In this document: in pieces, positions 45,185 to 55,745 of the stretch
Position numbering within the stretch: the stretch's first letter is position 1
How the letters are laid out: each line of letters opens with the position of its first letter
NCBI GenBank assembly: GCA_028571685.1
Contig: CM053140.1
Location: forward strand, 220,367,323-220,431,322
Source: Heterohyrax brucei
Taxonomy: Eukaryota > Chordata > Mammalia > Hyracoidea > Procaviidae
Length of the DNA stretch: 64,000 nt
Direction of reading: 5' to 3'
Translations under genes and position numbers: made by a program
Notes under the pieces: generated by a model
Databases searched by the model: none
Seen by the model: only the letters and a program-made list of their open reading frames with translations
Told to the model about the DNA's origin: nothing

Positions 45185-45352
45185 AGGTTTCTACCAACAA
45201 TCAACCCACAGCTGTTGAGTCAGTGCCGACTCTGAGTGACCCTATAGGAGAGAGTAGGACTCCCACAGAGCTTCCAAGGAGTACCTGGTGGATTTGAACC
45301 TCTGACCTTTTGGTTAGAAGCCATAGCAGTGAACCACTATGCCACTTCCACC
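45185..45352 (-). mobile_element. AfroSINE, antisense, in ERV-L
   Basis: AACCCACAGCTGTTGAGTCAG and GCCGACTCTGAGTGACCC form the tail complement, followed by CTTCCAAGGAGTACCTGGTG and GAACCACTATGCCAC at the head. Full length for the short-spacer subfamily. Confidence 0.8.
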
Positions 45353-45507
45353 AACTATCATTCTAATTATTCATTCAGGGACTGAATAAATTACAGAGTG
45401 AGATTCCATGGACCCCAGAGTTAAGACCTTCAGTCTCCCAATCAGATCATGACAAAAATAATTGCCCCAAGGTATGTCAGCTTTGAACCTGTGTCTAACC
45501 GAAGCAG

Positions 45508-45662
45508 AACAACAAAAAAGCACTGCCAGCAAGTCAATTCTGACTCATATAGACACTATAGGCAGGGTAGAACTTTCCCATAGAGTTTCCAAGGAGCATC
45601 TGGCAGATTTGAACTGCTGACATTAAGTGCCATAGCACCTAACCACCACGCCACCAGAGTTT
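45508..45662 (-). mobile_element. AfroSINE, antisense, in ERV-L
   Basis: AACAACAAAAAAGCACTGCC is a good RTE-style tail complement. GTCAATTCTGACTCATATAG, GAGTTTCCAAGGAGCATCTG and CACCACGCCACCAGAG complete the element. Confidence 0.8.
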
Positions 45663-46190
45663 CATAAAAAGTCCTTAAAACATTTGAGCAGTCTTCTTTC
45701 CCCCAGGACATGGTCAACTACATAAATGGCTAATGGTCTTTTGGGTAAGGAATGGGAGAAAAATTATCATATACCCATGCTCTAATAGTGAAAGAATCTT
45801 TCTTCCCAGGGGCCCAGGCTCCCCTTCTGTAAATGAGTTGTAAATTTGAAAACCAATGGATGGCTAGAAGCTGGGCATCAGATTTGGCGTTTGATTGTCT
45901 CCACCCTCCTGATATTCTAACCTTGATTTCTTCAACTGCATATATTAAGCAACACTCTTATTGACTGTTCATCTGTATAGCCCACAGGGATACCATGTTT
46001 TATTAACCATCTCCATAGTTCTGTAAGATTGTGATACCTCTGGCCGCACTTCAACCTTGTCACTCATTACAGTAATTACCCCAAGGTACCTGAAGCTATA
46101 AGCGGCTCTGTATCTCCTGAGATCTCCCAAGATAGTTTATTCCACCATTAGGCATTAATTTTATAGAATTTCTTTCTAATGCAGCAGAAA

Positions 46191-46514
46191 TATGTCTTCC
46201 TGGAATTTCCATCCATGTGCAATACCTTTATATATTTTAAATTATATTTCACACAAATCTCCCTACCTACCCTCCTAATTACTAATTCCTCTTGTTTCTA
46301 GACTAATCTCAACCAATTCAAGCCTTTGCATTTACCAAGGGAACCAGGATGCTAATCCTTAGTTGTCTGGATGGCAAAGAGAAATATAGGTGCTCTATTG
46401 AGGTGTGACAAAGCAATAATAAAGTTATAGTAAAAATAAACATATAACATGTATGTAGTGCTTTTTGTGTGCAGAGCCCTGTGTGAAGCACTTTGTTCAA
46501 ATTATTCTCACAAA
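46191..46514. other. Unassigned interval
   Basis: No recognised feature. Confidence 0.45.
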
Positions 46515-46895
46515 AGCCATTCATTTATGCAACAAATATTTATTGAGCACTTAAATCATTATAGAAACTAGGGTTACAGCAGTAAAGAATACAAAAGAAC
46601 TCTGCCTTTATAGAGCTCATACTCCAGAAGGGGGAAACAGACAATAAATAATTAAGTGCTTTATACAGTATATTAGGTGTTAAGTGTTAAAGGAGAGCAA
46701 TAAAGTGAAGAAGGAAGATGGGAAATGTCAAATGGTTTGCAAGTTTAGATATAGTGCTCATTGAAGGTTTCACTGAAAAGGTAAATTGAGTGAAGACTGG
46801 AGGATGTAAAAGAGTGACCTTAGTGGATAACTGGGAAAGTCTATCCCAAAGAGAATGAACAACAGGGGCAAAGACCCTGAAGTAGGTATGATTAT
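46515..46895. repeat. Ancient L2-type repeat
   Basis: GCAACAAATATTTATTGAGCACTTAAAT, GGGTTACAGCAGTAAAGAA, TATAGAGCTCATACTCCAGAAGGGGG, GGTTTCACTGAAAAGGTAAATTGAG and GGGGCAAAGACCCTGAAGTAGG follow a widespread old mammalian repeat. Family placement is probable; strand is not assigned. Confidence 0.6.
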
Positions 46896-47319
46896 CTCCT
46901 TTTTACACATAGTTAAATGATTTTCCCAACAGTCCACTGTTTGAAGATGAAGCCAAGGTTTAAAATGAGGTCTGCTTGACTTTAGAGTTACATGTGCCCA
47001 ATGACAGAGCATAAATGACATTAGATGACCTAAGAAGGCTCTCTGTTACAGATGAAGACACAAAAATCTAGAAAGGAAGGCAATTTGTTCAGATGAGCAC
47101 ACATAGATGAGGCTGAGGCCAGATTTAGTTCTGCTATTTCCATTCAGCTGTCCTTGCCTCTAGAATCCAGACATTCATACTTTGCTAGAAATCTTTTCCA
47201 AAGCAATGAAAAGTCTTGGTGCTGTTTCATCAATGTATTTTGCTGTTATACATTTTAGAGAATCAAGTTTTACCTAACGGGTATCTCTGAGTTCTGGTTT
47301 CTCTCACTGGCAGGTGTAG
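46896..47319. other. Unassigned interval with weak MIR-like patch
   Basis: GATTATCTCCTTTTTACACATAG near 46890-46915 resembles part of an antisense MIR but is too short to call. Nothing else is recognised. Confidence 0.4.
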
Positions 47320-47565
47320 ACCAGTAAACAGAGCATAGATTTTGGAGTTAGCCTATTCTTAAAAATAAGCTCCACACCTTCCTAGCTATGTGCTCTTGGG
47401 CAAGTTATTAAACATCTCTTCCCTCAGTATTATCTTTCATAGAACAAGGATAGAGCTACCTCTCAGGGCTGGTTGTGGTGGGGATTGGATGAAAGAGCAT
47501 ATGTACAGCATTTTGCACAATGGCTGCCGTATGGCAGATGCTCTATATGTGTTCATTGTCTGCTC
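47320..47565 (+). repeat. MIR SINE, nearly full length
   Basis: CATAGATTTTGGAGTTAGCC, CCTAGCTATGTGCTCTTGGGCAAG, TTATTAAACATCTCTTCCCTCAG and GCATATGTACAGCATTTTGCAC give the full MIR order. Confidence 0.8.
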
Positions 47566-48351
47566 TCCCTCTATAGTTAGTCATCTTTTTCATATGCCTG
47601 ACTCTTGCTTTCTTAGTTTATTATAATTTTATTGAGGGTCAAGAAGTTGTCATCTGTTTCTTGCTGTGGCTCACATTTTATTTTATATGATGGTGTGTAA
47701 TAAGTACTTAAAAAATGACTATTGCTGGACGAGTAGGGAAGAGAAAGAAGAGTGATTTTGCTCTGGGACTCTATTGAAGCAACAGGCCTCTGGTTGCAAC
47801 ACCTGTCAGCTCAGTGCTCACCAGAATTGTTTTGGCCAATATGAGTGGCCAGCAGATATCCGTTTACTCCTTGGAAAGTTGAAAGTCGTTATGTGTCATT
47901 CTGGAAGAGCGATCACTTTTCAGGAAGGGGAAGCCATTTCTTCAGTCAAAAGAAAAGAAGTAGCCATCACTGCCAGGATATCCAAACGATCAGTAGGTTC
48001 TTGCAATTTCCTGGTAAGAAGGCACAAGTCCAGTTTAACTCACAGCTTTAACACCCTCTACCCACCAATCTTTCATCAGGACTGCTATTAAGGAGTCAAA
48101 TCGACCAATTTCAATTTTTATTTCTTTGCCCACCCTCTGGCCAGATCTCACCAAGCAGCTAACCACGTGAAAATAGGAATAGAAGGAAAAGGCCTGGACT
48201 TTAGATGATTTAGAAAATGGCTCATTGGCCACCAAAAATTTAAGTTACTTTTTCATTCCTGCAATGTGGGAAAAAATATCTCTATGATAAATATTCGGAA
48301 TAGTTCAAGAAATGACTTGCTTATACTTTCTTTTCAAGGAAGAAAAAAGCA
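47566..48351. other. Unassigned interval
   Basis: Overlapping 68- and 105-codon plus-strand frames lie at 47774-48091. They lack recognisable motifs and overlap in different phases, so neither is supported as a gene. Confidence 0.45.
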
Positions 48352-48530
48352 TTCCATTTGTATAGCACTTTCACTTAAATTAGCTTATTTAATCACCACA
48401 ACAGCCCTGTGAAATAGTTATTACCCATGTCTTACAGATGAAACGACTGATCCAAAGAATATTAACTTGTTCAAGATTACAGGGCTGGTAAGTTGAAAAT
48501 CCCAGAATTGAACCTAGTCCTTTTATGTGC
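48352..48530 (-). repeat. MIR SINE, antisense
   Basis: TTAATCACCACAACAGCCCTGTG, TTACCCATGTCTTACAGATGA and CAGGGCTGGTAAGTTGAAA give the complementary MIR core. Confidence 0.75.
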
Positions 48531-49324
48531 CCTTATCTAGAAAGCATTAATGAAGGACAATCTCTCCTGACCCTACTATAGCGTCATGAAGGGTGAAGGT
48601 AAACATTACAGAACTATCTTCTCTTTTAGTGGATTGTATGTAGAAACTAGCTCTAACACAAACCAATCCTCGGGAAAAAAAAAGAAAGAAAAACAGTTCA
48701 CACAAGTTAATAATGCATTCAAAATTAATTTGTACTTGTCTGTGAAAAGCTTAGAAGACCTCATAGACATGAAGCTTTATCTCCAGTCACTACAAAGGGA
48801 GGGGAAGGATTGTTAATCACATTTTGTGGCCAAGGATCAAGAGAAAGAGAGAGAGAGAGAACCTATAGCACAGTAGCGGAGAACTAACTTTTGAACTCAC
48901 ATATCAGCTAAGTTCTGCTTGATACACTTTTTTTTTAATATATCAATCAATAAATTTCCAAAAACATTAATTCGTATACATAGGAAAATATTACAAGGGA
49001 ATAGTGTGAAAATGAAATATGGTGCTAGGGTAATACAATTTGGAAATATCCCTCTCCCCAATTTTCATGTATGTTGCAATGATTTTATATTGTTCTATAT
49101 AACAAAGATAAAAAGTAATAATTATATTAATTCTACTGGATACTGTGGAAGTACCCATTTCCTCAATGCCAAGCCACTTCTTTCCACCAAATTTTAATAT
49201 GACAACTGGTTGAACCGAAATTCTTGAAGACAGAATTATTCTGGGTTGGAGGCATAAGTAAATCTTCTCAAGACATTGATACATGGAATTGGGATTATAG
49301 AATTAGGACCTCATACCTAAACAC
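48531..49324. other. Unassigned A/T-rich interval
   Basis: It contains a short (GA)n tract at 48841-48860; otherwise nothing is recognised. Confidence 0.5.
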
Positions 49325-49475
49325 TGGCATCCGACTGGCACAGTCTTTAACTGCTATAGCTGATGACCAAAACGTTGGTCATCAAAACTGCTCTTTGGAA
49401 AACTATGGAGCAGTTCTTATAAGGTCACTGTGAGTCAGAATTGACTTGATGACAGTGGGGAACCTCAGCTTTTCT
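49325..49475 (+). mobile_element. AfroSINE, decayed head
   Basis: ACTGGCACAGTCTTTAACTG and a GACCAAAACGTTGGTCATC head lead into GGAAAACTATGGAGCAGTTC and GGTCACTGTGAGTCAGAATTGACTTG. The CAAAACGTTGGTCATC segment is altered relative to other copies. Confidence 0.7.
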
Positions 49476-49862
49476 AGTACTGCTCATTTGAACACTGAAG
49501 CAGAACTTGAATTTTCAGCAAAAACAATAATAATAATAAAAAACAAATAGCTTCACCAGCAAGGTCTTTTATTTCTACATTTTAGGGCTTGGATTTTTTA
49601 ATTTTTTTTCTTTTTGAAAGGATGCATTTTATTTATCAGCGTGGGCTTGATTTTTCTTTTTTTTTTTTTTTTACTTTTTTTTAAATTATGATTGAATGAA
49701 AATGTATATTCTCATATAAATTCACATGCTCACCTGCTGGGAGACAGCCCCGACAACTTTTTCGGGCCCATGGAGGGAGGGAAACAGCTTCGGCAAGGAA
49801 AATGATGAGACTGAGACAGGAAAGAGTTTTGGAGAATGGCAGCCCGTCAAGGTCTATCTTCC

Positions 49863-49868
49863 TTTATT
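49863..49868 (-). terminator. LTR polyadenylation signal
   Basis: AATAAA on the minus strand sits about 130 bp before the LTR 3' end. Position and context support a real poly-A signal. Confidence 0.65.
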
Positions 49869-49934
49869 TTTATAGTCATTGAGGTAACTGTACTTTGACC
49901 AAGTAGGTGATTGGCTAGCAAGAAGTGGGTACCT

Positions 49935-50110
49935 TGTGGTCTCTCTTCATGTTAATCATTAGGGTCCTCTAAGTAATGGCCCAAGACAGTGGTCTCTTTT
50001 CATGTTAATTATTAGGGTTCTCTCTGTTAGCTAGTAAAGAATCAATACATTGTAGTCCTTTTTCATGTTAATCATTAGGGCTCTCTAAATAGCAGTTCGA
50101 GACCAGTATA
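49935..50110 (-). repeat. Three tandem 55-61-bp repeats in the LTR U3
   Basis: Units start near 49935, 49990 and 50051, each with a core like TTCATGTTAATCATTAGGG followed by a CTCT segment. In LTR orientation they sit just upstream of the probable transcription start, where retroviral enhancer repeats usually lie. The GTTAATCATTA core resembles an HNF1/homeodomain half-palindrome. Confidence 0.75.
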
Positions 50111-51721
50111 TTGTGATTATAATCAACAGTCGGAACAAGGCTAACCCTGAAACTTCTATTAACTCTACCTATGCTTCGAGGTCAAAGGTAGAGAGAGAAT
50201 AAACTCATTTTAAAAAGTTATATTCTGACAGTCTCTATTTGTTCCTTCTTTGCTCTTTCTTACCTCTTCCTGTGGGGACAATAAGTGTCCACCATCCCTC
50301 ACTCTAAGCTTCTCTTAAACTATTCTAAGAAGGGTACTTCTTTAGTATTTGTCTATTTGCCATACCAAACACAATAAACTTGGAAGCCTATCTGTCTTCC
50401 CAATGTAGGGAGTGGAATATCTATATTCTAAGGGCTGTGGGGGGGGGGTGGCCATCCCTGGGGAGCTTCCCAGAGCCTTTCTGCAGTCTGCTTATCATCT
50501 GTGAAGGGGGATGTGCAGTTGGGAGAAGCCAGCGGGGTTGGGCCGGCCTCGGTGCTCTCAGGCTGGGTGTGCTGCATTGGAATTCATTAAGCCGAAGGGG
50601 TTGTAAAGTCCCTCTTAGAAGGCATCTTCCGTGATCTTCATGCCTGGAGAGGAGGGGGTATTTTTTGAGGAGGATTTAATTAGGAAGCAAAATATTATCA
50701 GGGACAGTAGGCTAAAAATATGTCACGGGTGAGATGCCTCCACCTGTCATAACATAGGCTTGTAACTTTGTTCATAGGGGCCTCTGTGGGTGACAGACCT
50801 TGGCACTCACCTATATGCAGCTCCCACTGCTCTCCCCACCCAGTGACAGCACACCCTTCTTCTCTGCTCCATACATGTCTTATTATTCCAACAGTTTCCT
50901 ATGCCCTCCTCTCTACCCACTCCCCTTCCTCCAGCAAGAGGTCAGCAGGATGACATCCTATAGATGCATAGAACCCTAAAATTCCCACAAGATACAGTCA
51001 CTCTGTATCGCTAAGTCCAATCCATTGCTGTTTGAAAAGTTGACCTTCATTATGATTTATGGACAGGGGCAGCATCAGGGTCAGGGGCCATGTTCCCAGG
51101 GGAACCCTGAAGTCCCCGGACCATCAGTTGCGGTCTTTTATTTATTCTCTTTTTGCCAGTGAGACTCAACTTTGTAAGCTCCATCGTGGCTATCACAGGT
51201 GGTGGCCAGTCACCATCCAATTCTTCTAGTCGCTACTCGATGTACAGATCCACTCACGTGGGTCTCTCTGTCTTCTGGGTTCTCTTTTCCCCATGTTGTT
51301 CTTGTCCTCAGTGATCATCTGTTCCTGTTGAGATGGGACCATTTGCTGTACCCTCAGATGGCAGCTTGGCAGCTTTTAAGACCCCAGACATCACTGACCA
51401 ATGAGGAGGGGCAGAGAGTTCTCATTAGCAAAATGCTAGTTGTGCTAATTGGCTTCGATTTCACCTGACAGCATGGTCTCCGGCCCCCTGCCCCAGCTAC
51501 TGTGTCCTTGTAGTATTGGGTTAAGATGGGAAGAGTACTCAAATTCTTTTGAAGTCCAGTTATTAATGATCTTCTTTCTAACGTGTGCTGTCACCAATTT
51601 AACCCACCCAAATTTCTATTAACTATCTAATCTAAACCATACCCCCCTCAGCCTCCCTCCCCACTCTTGCAGCCATCAAAGAGCATTTTCCTCTATGCAT
51701 GAGTCTGTTTTTAAGTTCTTA

Positions 51722-54700
51722 TCATAGGGATCTCATACAATATTTGTCCTTTTGTCGCTGACTACTTTCACTCAGCATAATGTCCTCCAGTTGAAACCCA
51801 GTTAAGAGATGTTTCCTGCTGTCATTGTTCTCCTTTATCATTGCATAGTGTTCCACTGAGTATATACACCACAGTTTACCTATTCATTCTTCTGCTGTTG
51901 GGCATTTGGGTTGATTCCATCTGTTTGCTATTGTGGACTGTGCTGCAACAAACATTCGTGTGCATGTATCAGTTGGTGTGAATGGTCTTGATTCTGTAGG
52001 ATATATTCCAAGCAGTGGACTCACTGAGTCAAATGGAATATCTATATCAATTATTTTAAGGTAGTGCCAGATTGCTTTCCAAAGAGGTTGCACCATTTTG
52101 CAATCCCACCAACAGTGTAGGAGAGTTCTGATCTCTCCAAGGCCACTCCAGCATTTGTTGTTTTTCATCTTTTGGATCATGGCCAACCTTGTTGGGGTGA
52201 GATGGTATCTCACTGTCACTTTGATTTGAATTTATTTAATAGCTAAAGATCGTGAGCATGTCCACATGTGTTCTGGCTGCCTGGATCTCCTTTTTAGAGA
52301 AGTGTCTGTCCATCTCCTTTGCCCGTCGCTTAATTGGGTGAGATCTATCTTCTTCTTATTGACATTTTGTAGTATCTTATAGATTACAGAGATCAGGCAT
52401 CAGTCTGACATAGAGTTGTCAAATATTTTTTCCCATTCTGTAGGTTGCCTTTTAATTCTACTAATAAAGTCTTTGGATGAGCAAAAGTGATTGATTCTTA
52501 GTAGTTCCCATTTATCTATCTTCTCTTCTGTTGTTTGTGGTTTGTTTGACAGATTTTGAAGTCTGTCTACACTGTGTATTAAACCTTTCCTTGTTGTTTT
52601 CACTTTTTCTTGGATGAGCTTTATTGTTTTAGATCTGATATTTAGGTATTTTATCCAGTTTGAGTTGGGTTTTGTATAAGGTGTAAGATATGGGTCTTGT
52701 TTCAATTTATTGCAAGTGGATATCCAATTTTGCCAGCACCATTTGTTGAAGAGATTGTTTTTACCCCAGTTTAACGTCTTAGGGCCTTTGTCGAATACCA
52801 ACTGTTGATAGGCAGATGATGCCATCTCTGGGGTCTCGATTCCACTGATCTATCTGTCTGTTTTTGTACCAGTACCAGGCTTTTTTGACTACTGTGGTAG
52901 TGTAATAGTTTCTAAGGTCGGGTAATGGGAGGCCTCTCAGTGTGTTCTTCTTCTTTAGTAATATTTTACTTATCCAGGGCTTCTTCCCTTTCCAGACAAA
53001 GTTGGTAATTTGTTCCTCCATCTCGTTAAAAAATGTCAGTGAAACTTGTACTGGGATTGCGTTATATAAGTATATTGCCATGGGTAAAATAGACATTTTC
53101 ACAATGTTAAGTCTTCCTATCCACGAGCGGGGTAGATTTCTCCATTTATGTAAATCTCTCTTAGTTTCTTGTAGTAAGGGTTTGTAGTTCTCTTTGTAAA
53201 GGTCTGTTATTTCTCTGCTTAGATTTATTCCCAGATACTTTATCTTCTTAGGGGCTATAGTAAATGGTATTGACTTGGTGATTTCTTTCTTAATAATCTC
53301 ATTGTTGGTATAAAGGAATGCTACTGATTTATTTATGTTTATCTTGTATCCTGAGACTTTGCCTGCTTAGGGACTCTTTGGGATTCCCTGCATATACAAT
53401 CATATCATCTGCAAACAGGGAGATTTTTAGTTCTTCTTTGCCCATGCAGATGCCCTTTATTCCTTGGTCTTGTCTAATTGCTCTGGCTAGAACTTCTAGT
53501 ACAATGTTGAATACAAGAGGTGAGAGTGGGCATCCTTGTCTAGTTCTTGTTCTCAAGGGAAACTGTTTCAGTCTCTCTCCATTCAGGATGATGTAGGCAG
53601 TTGGCTTTGTATAAATGGTCCTTATTGCATTGAGGAATTGGCCATCTATTCCTATTTTGCTGAGAGTTTTTAGCATGAATGGGTGTTGGACTTTATCAAA
53701 TGCCTTTTCTGCATCAATAGACAAGATCAGGTGATTCTTGTGTTTTGTGGTATTTATGTGGTTGATCATACTAACTGCTTTTCTGATGTTGAACCAGCCT
53801 TGCACCCCTGGTATGAATCCAACTTGGTCATGATGGATTATTTTTTTGACATGTTATTGTATTCTATTGGCAAGAATTTTGTTGAAGATTTTTGCATCTA
53901 GATTCCTGAGTGATATCGGTCTGTAGTTCTCCTTTTTGGTTGGGTCTTTCCCTGGCTTTGGTATCAGGGTTATGCTGGCTTCATAGAATGAATTTGGGAG
54001 TATTTCATCCCTTTCTATACTGTGAAATAGTCTCAGTAGTATTGGAGATAACTCTTCTCTAAATGCTTGGTAGAATTCTGCAGTGAAGCCATCTGGGTCT
54101 GGGCTTCTTTTGGTTGGCAGTTTTCTGATGACTTTTTCAATCTCTTCCTTTGTGATGGGCTTATTAAGTTTTTCTGCTTCACCTTGTGATAATTTTGGTA
54201 GGTGATATGAATCAAGGAATTTGTCCATTTCCTCTAGGTTTTCAACTTTGTTAGAACACAGTCTTTCATAGTATTCAGCTATGATATTTTTGATTTCTGC
54301 TGGATCTGTTGTGACAACTCCCCTCTCATTTCTTATTTGGGTTATTTGTTTACTTTCTTGTTTATCAATTTTGTTGGTCTTTTCAAAAACCCAGCTTTTG
54401 GTCTTTTCATTTTTTTCAATTGTTCTTCTATTCTCTAATTCGTTGAGTTCTGCTCTGATCTTTATGATCTGTTTTCTTCTGGTGCCTGAGGGGTTCCTCT
54501 GTTGTTCTCTCTCTACTGGTTCAAGCTGTAGGGTCAGTTCTTTGATTTGGGTTCTTTCTTCCTTCCAGATGTGTGCATTTATGGAGATAAACTGACCTCT
54601 GAGCACTGCTTTGGCTGTATCCCATAGGTTCTGGTAAGAAGTGTTTTCGTTCTCATTGGAATTCATAAATTTCTTTATTTCATCCTTGATTTCTTCTAGA

Positions 54701-55485
54701 CCCCATGATTTTTTGAGCAAGGTGTTGTTCAGTTTCCATGAGTTCTGCTTTCTATCTATGTTTTTTCTGCTACTGATTTTGACTTTTATGGCTTTATGAT
54801 CTGAGAAGATGCTTTGCATTATTTTAATGCTATGGATTTTGTTCAGAATTGCTTTATGTCCTAACAAATGGTCTATTCTAGAAAATGTTCCATGTGCACT
54901 GGAGAAGAAGCTGTAGTTGTCCTCAGATGGATAGAAAGTTCTGCATAAGTCGATAAGGTCTAATTGGTTAATTGTGGCAATAAAGTCTTCTGTGTCTTTA
55001 TTGACCTTTTTTGTAGATGATCTGTCCAATATTGAGAGTGGAGTGTTGAAGTCTCCTACTATTATTGTGGAGTGATCTATCTCCTTTTTGAGTGTAGTCA
55101 GTGTTTCTTTGACATACTTAGGTGCTCTAATATTAGGTGCACAAGTATTTAATATTGTTAAGTCCTGCTTGTGTGTTGAATCTTTCAGCAATAAATAGTG
55201 TTCATCCTTGTCCACAGTGGTGGATTGTACACTAAAATCGATTTTATCTGAGATTAGAATTGCCACACCTGATCTTCTTTGTTCATTGTTAGTTTGATTT
55301 ATATTCTTCCATCCTTTGATTTTCAGTTTGTTCATATCTTTAGGTCTAAGGTGAGTTTCTTGTAGGCAACATATAGATGGGTCATGTCTTCTGATTCAAG
55401 ATGTCACTCAATGTCTCTTTACTGGAGCATTCAGTCCAGTCACATTCAATGTAATTATTGATAGGTGTGTGTTCAGTGCTGCCAT
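51722..55485 (-). pseudogene. L1 ORF2, nearly complete but inactivated
   Basis: The start is the ATG complementary to 55483-55485 (MAALNTHLSIITLNV) and the stop is the TGA complementary to 51722-51724, about 1,254 codons, close to full ORF2 length. Two in-frame TGAs occur within the first 30 codons. A 493-codon open stretch then covers endonuclease and RT N-terminus ([41 protein letters not shown]). A frameshift near 53850 precedes the RT core ([38 protein letters not shown] intact). Further breaks follow before the C-terminal [12 protein letters not shown] region at 51884-52219. Endonuclease Glu and the FADD aspartates are preserved. Confidence 0.88.
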
Positions 55486-55745
55486 TTTGATTTCTTTATT
55501 TTTGCATTGAAGTGTTCTCTGTTGTTCTTATTAATCTGTTCTGTGTCTTTCTTTTTTGAGAGTTGATTTTTCACCTTTTTCAAGTTTGGTTTTGTGTTTG
55601 TTTGGACTCATGTATTACGTTTCTTGATAGGGTATGCTGCTTCTTTATTGTGCTTTATGGCTGCCCCTATGATCCTGCTTACTAAACTATACACAAACCC
55701 AATTTTGATTGTTACCAGTCTTGTCAACTTCCTCTCCATTGACTC

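Larger units (their letters stand above)
44040..46190 (-). mobile_element. ERV-L internal region relic, antisense
   Basis: Read on the minus strand, this is ancient class III (ERV-L) retroviral pol-region sequence with three AfroSINEs inserted. Upstream parts (45360-46190) are only weakly recognisable. The reverse transcriptase at 44350-45050 is clear. There are no flanking LTRs in the window and the copy is fully decayed. Confidence 0.7.
49735..50805 (-). mobile_element. Solo LTR in an L1 3'UTR, 6-bp TSD
   Basis: A 1,071-bp element begins TGCTGGGAGACAG and ends AGACCTTGGCA on the plus strand. It is flanked by CTCACC at 49729-49734 and 50806-50811; removing it restores the L1 sequence. On the minus strand AATAAA (complement of 49863-49868) lies about 130 bp before the 3' end, as expected for the R/U5 part of an LTR. 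Ends, TSD and poly-A signal together identify a retroviral solo LTR. The 6-bp duplication fits beta-like (class II) ERVs. I do not recognise the family. Confidence 0.85.
49655..55745 (-). mobile_element. L1 with near-complete ORF2, 5'-truncated, split by an LTR
   Basis: A long poly-T (49656-49690 region) marks the 3' end. The 3'UTR follows at 49690-51480, interrupted by an LTR, then ORF2 (51722-55485) and part of the inter-ORF spacer. It breaks off near 55745, where homology to the L1 at 16.5-16.8 kb stops. Net length without the LTR is about 5.0 kb. It is the youngest-looking L1 in the window by frame preservation. Confidence 0.85.

Noticed and set aside
47774-48091. 105-codon plus-strand frame as a possible exon
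   Set aside because: No motif, no convincing splice sites, and an overlapping 68-codon frame in another phase; length is within chance expectation.
49935-50110. Regularly spaced repeats suggestive of a CRISPR array
   Set aside because: There are only three diverged units, with no constant repeat and variable spacer structure, inside a retroviral LTR of a mammalian genome.
50430-50450. G-run as a possible G-quadruplex or promoter element
   Set aside because: A single mononucleotide run within the LTR without three further G-tracts in close spacing.
53854-55335. 493-codon open frame, the longest in the window
   Set aside because: It is L1 ORF2 N-terminal sequence, preceded by two in-frame stops and followed by a frameshift.
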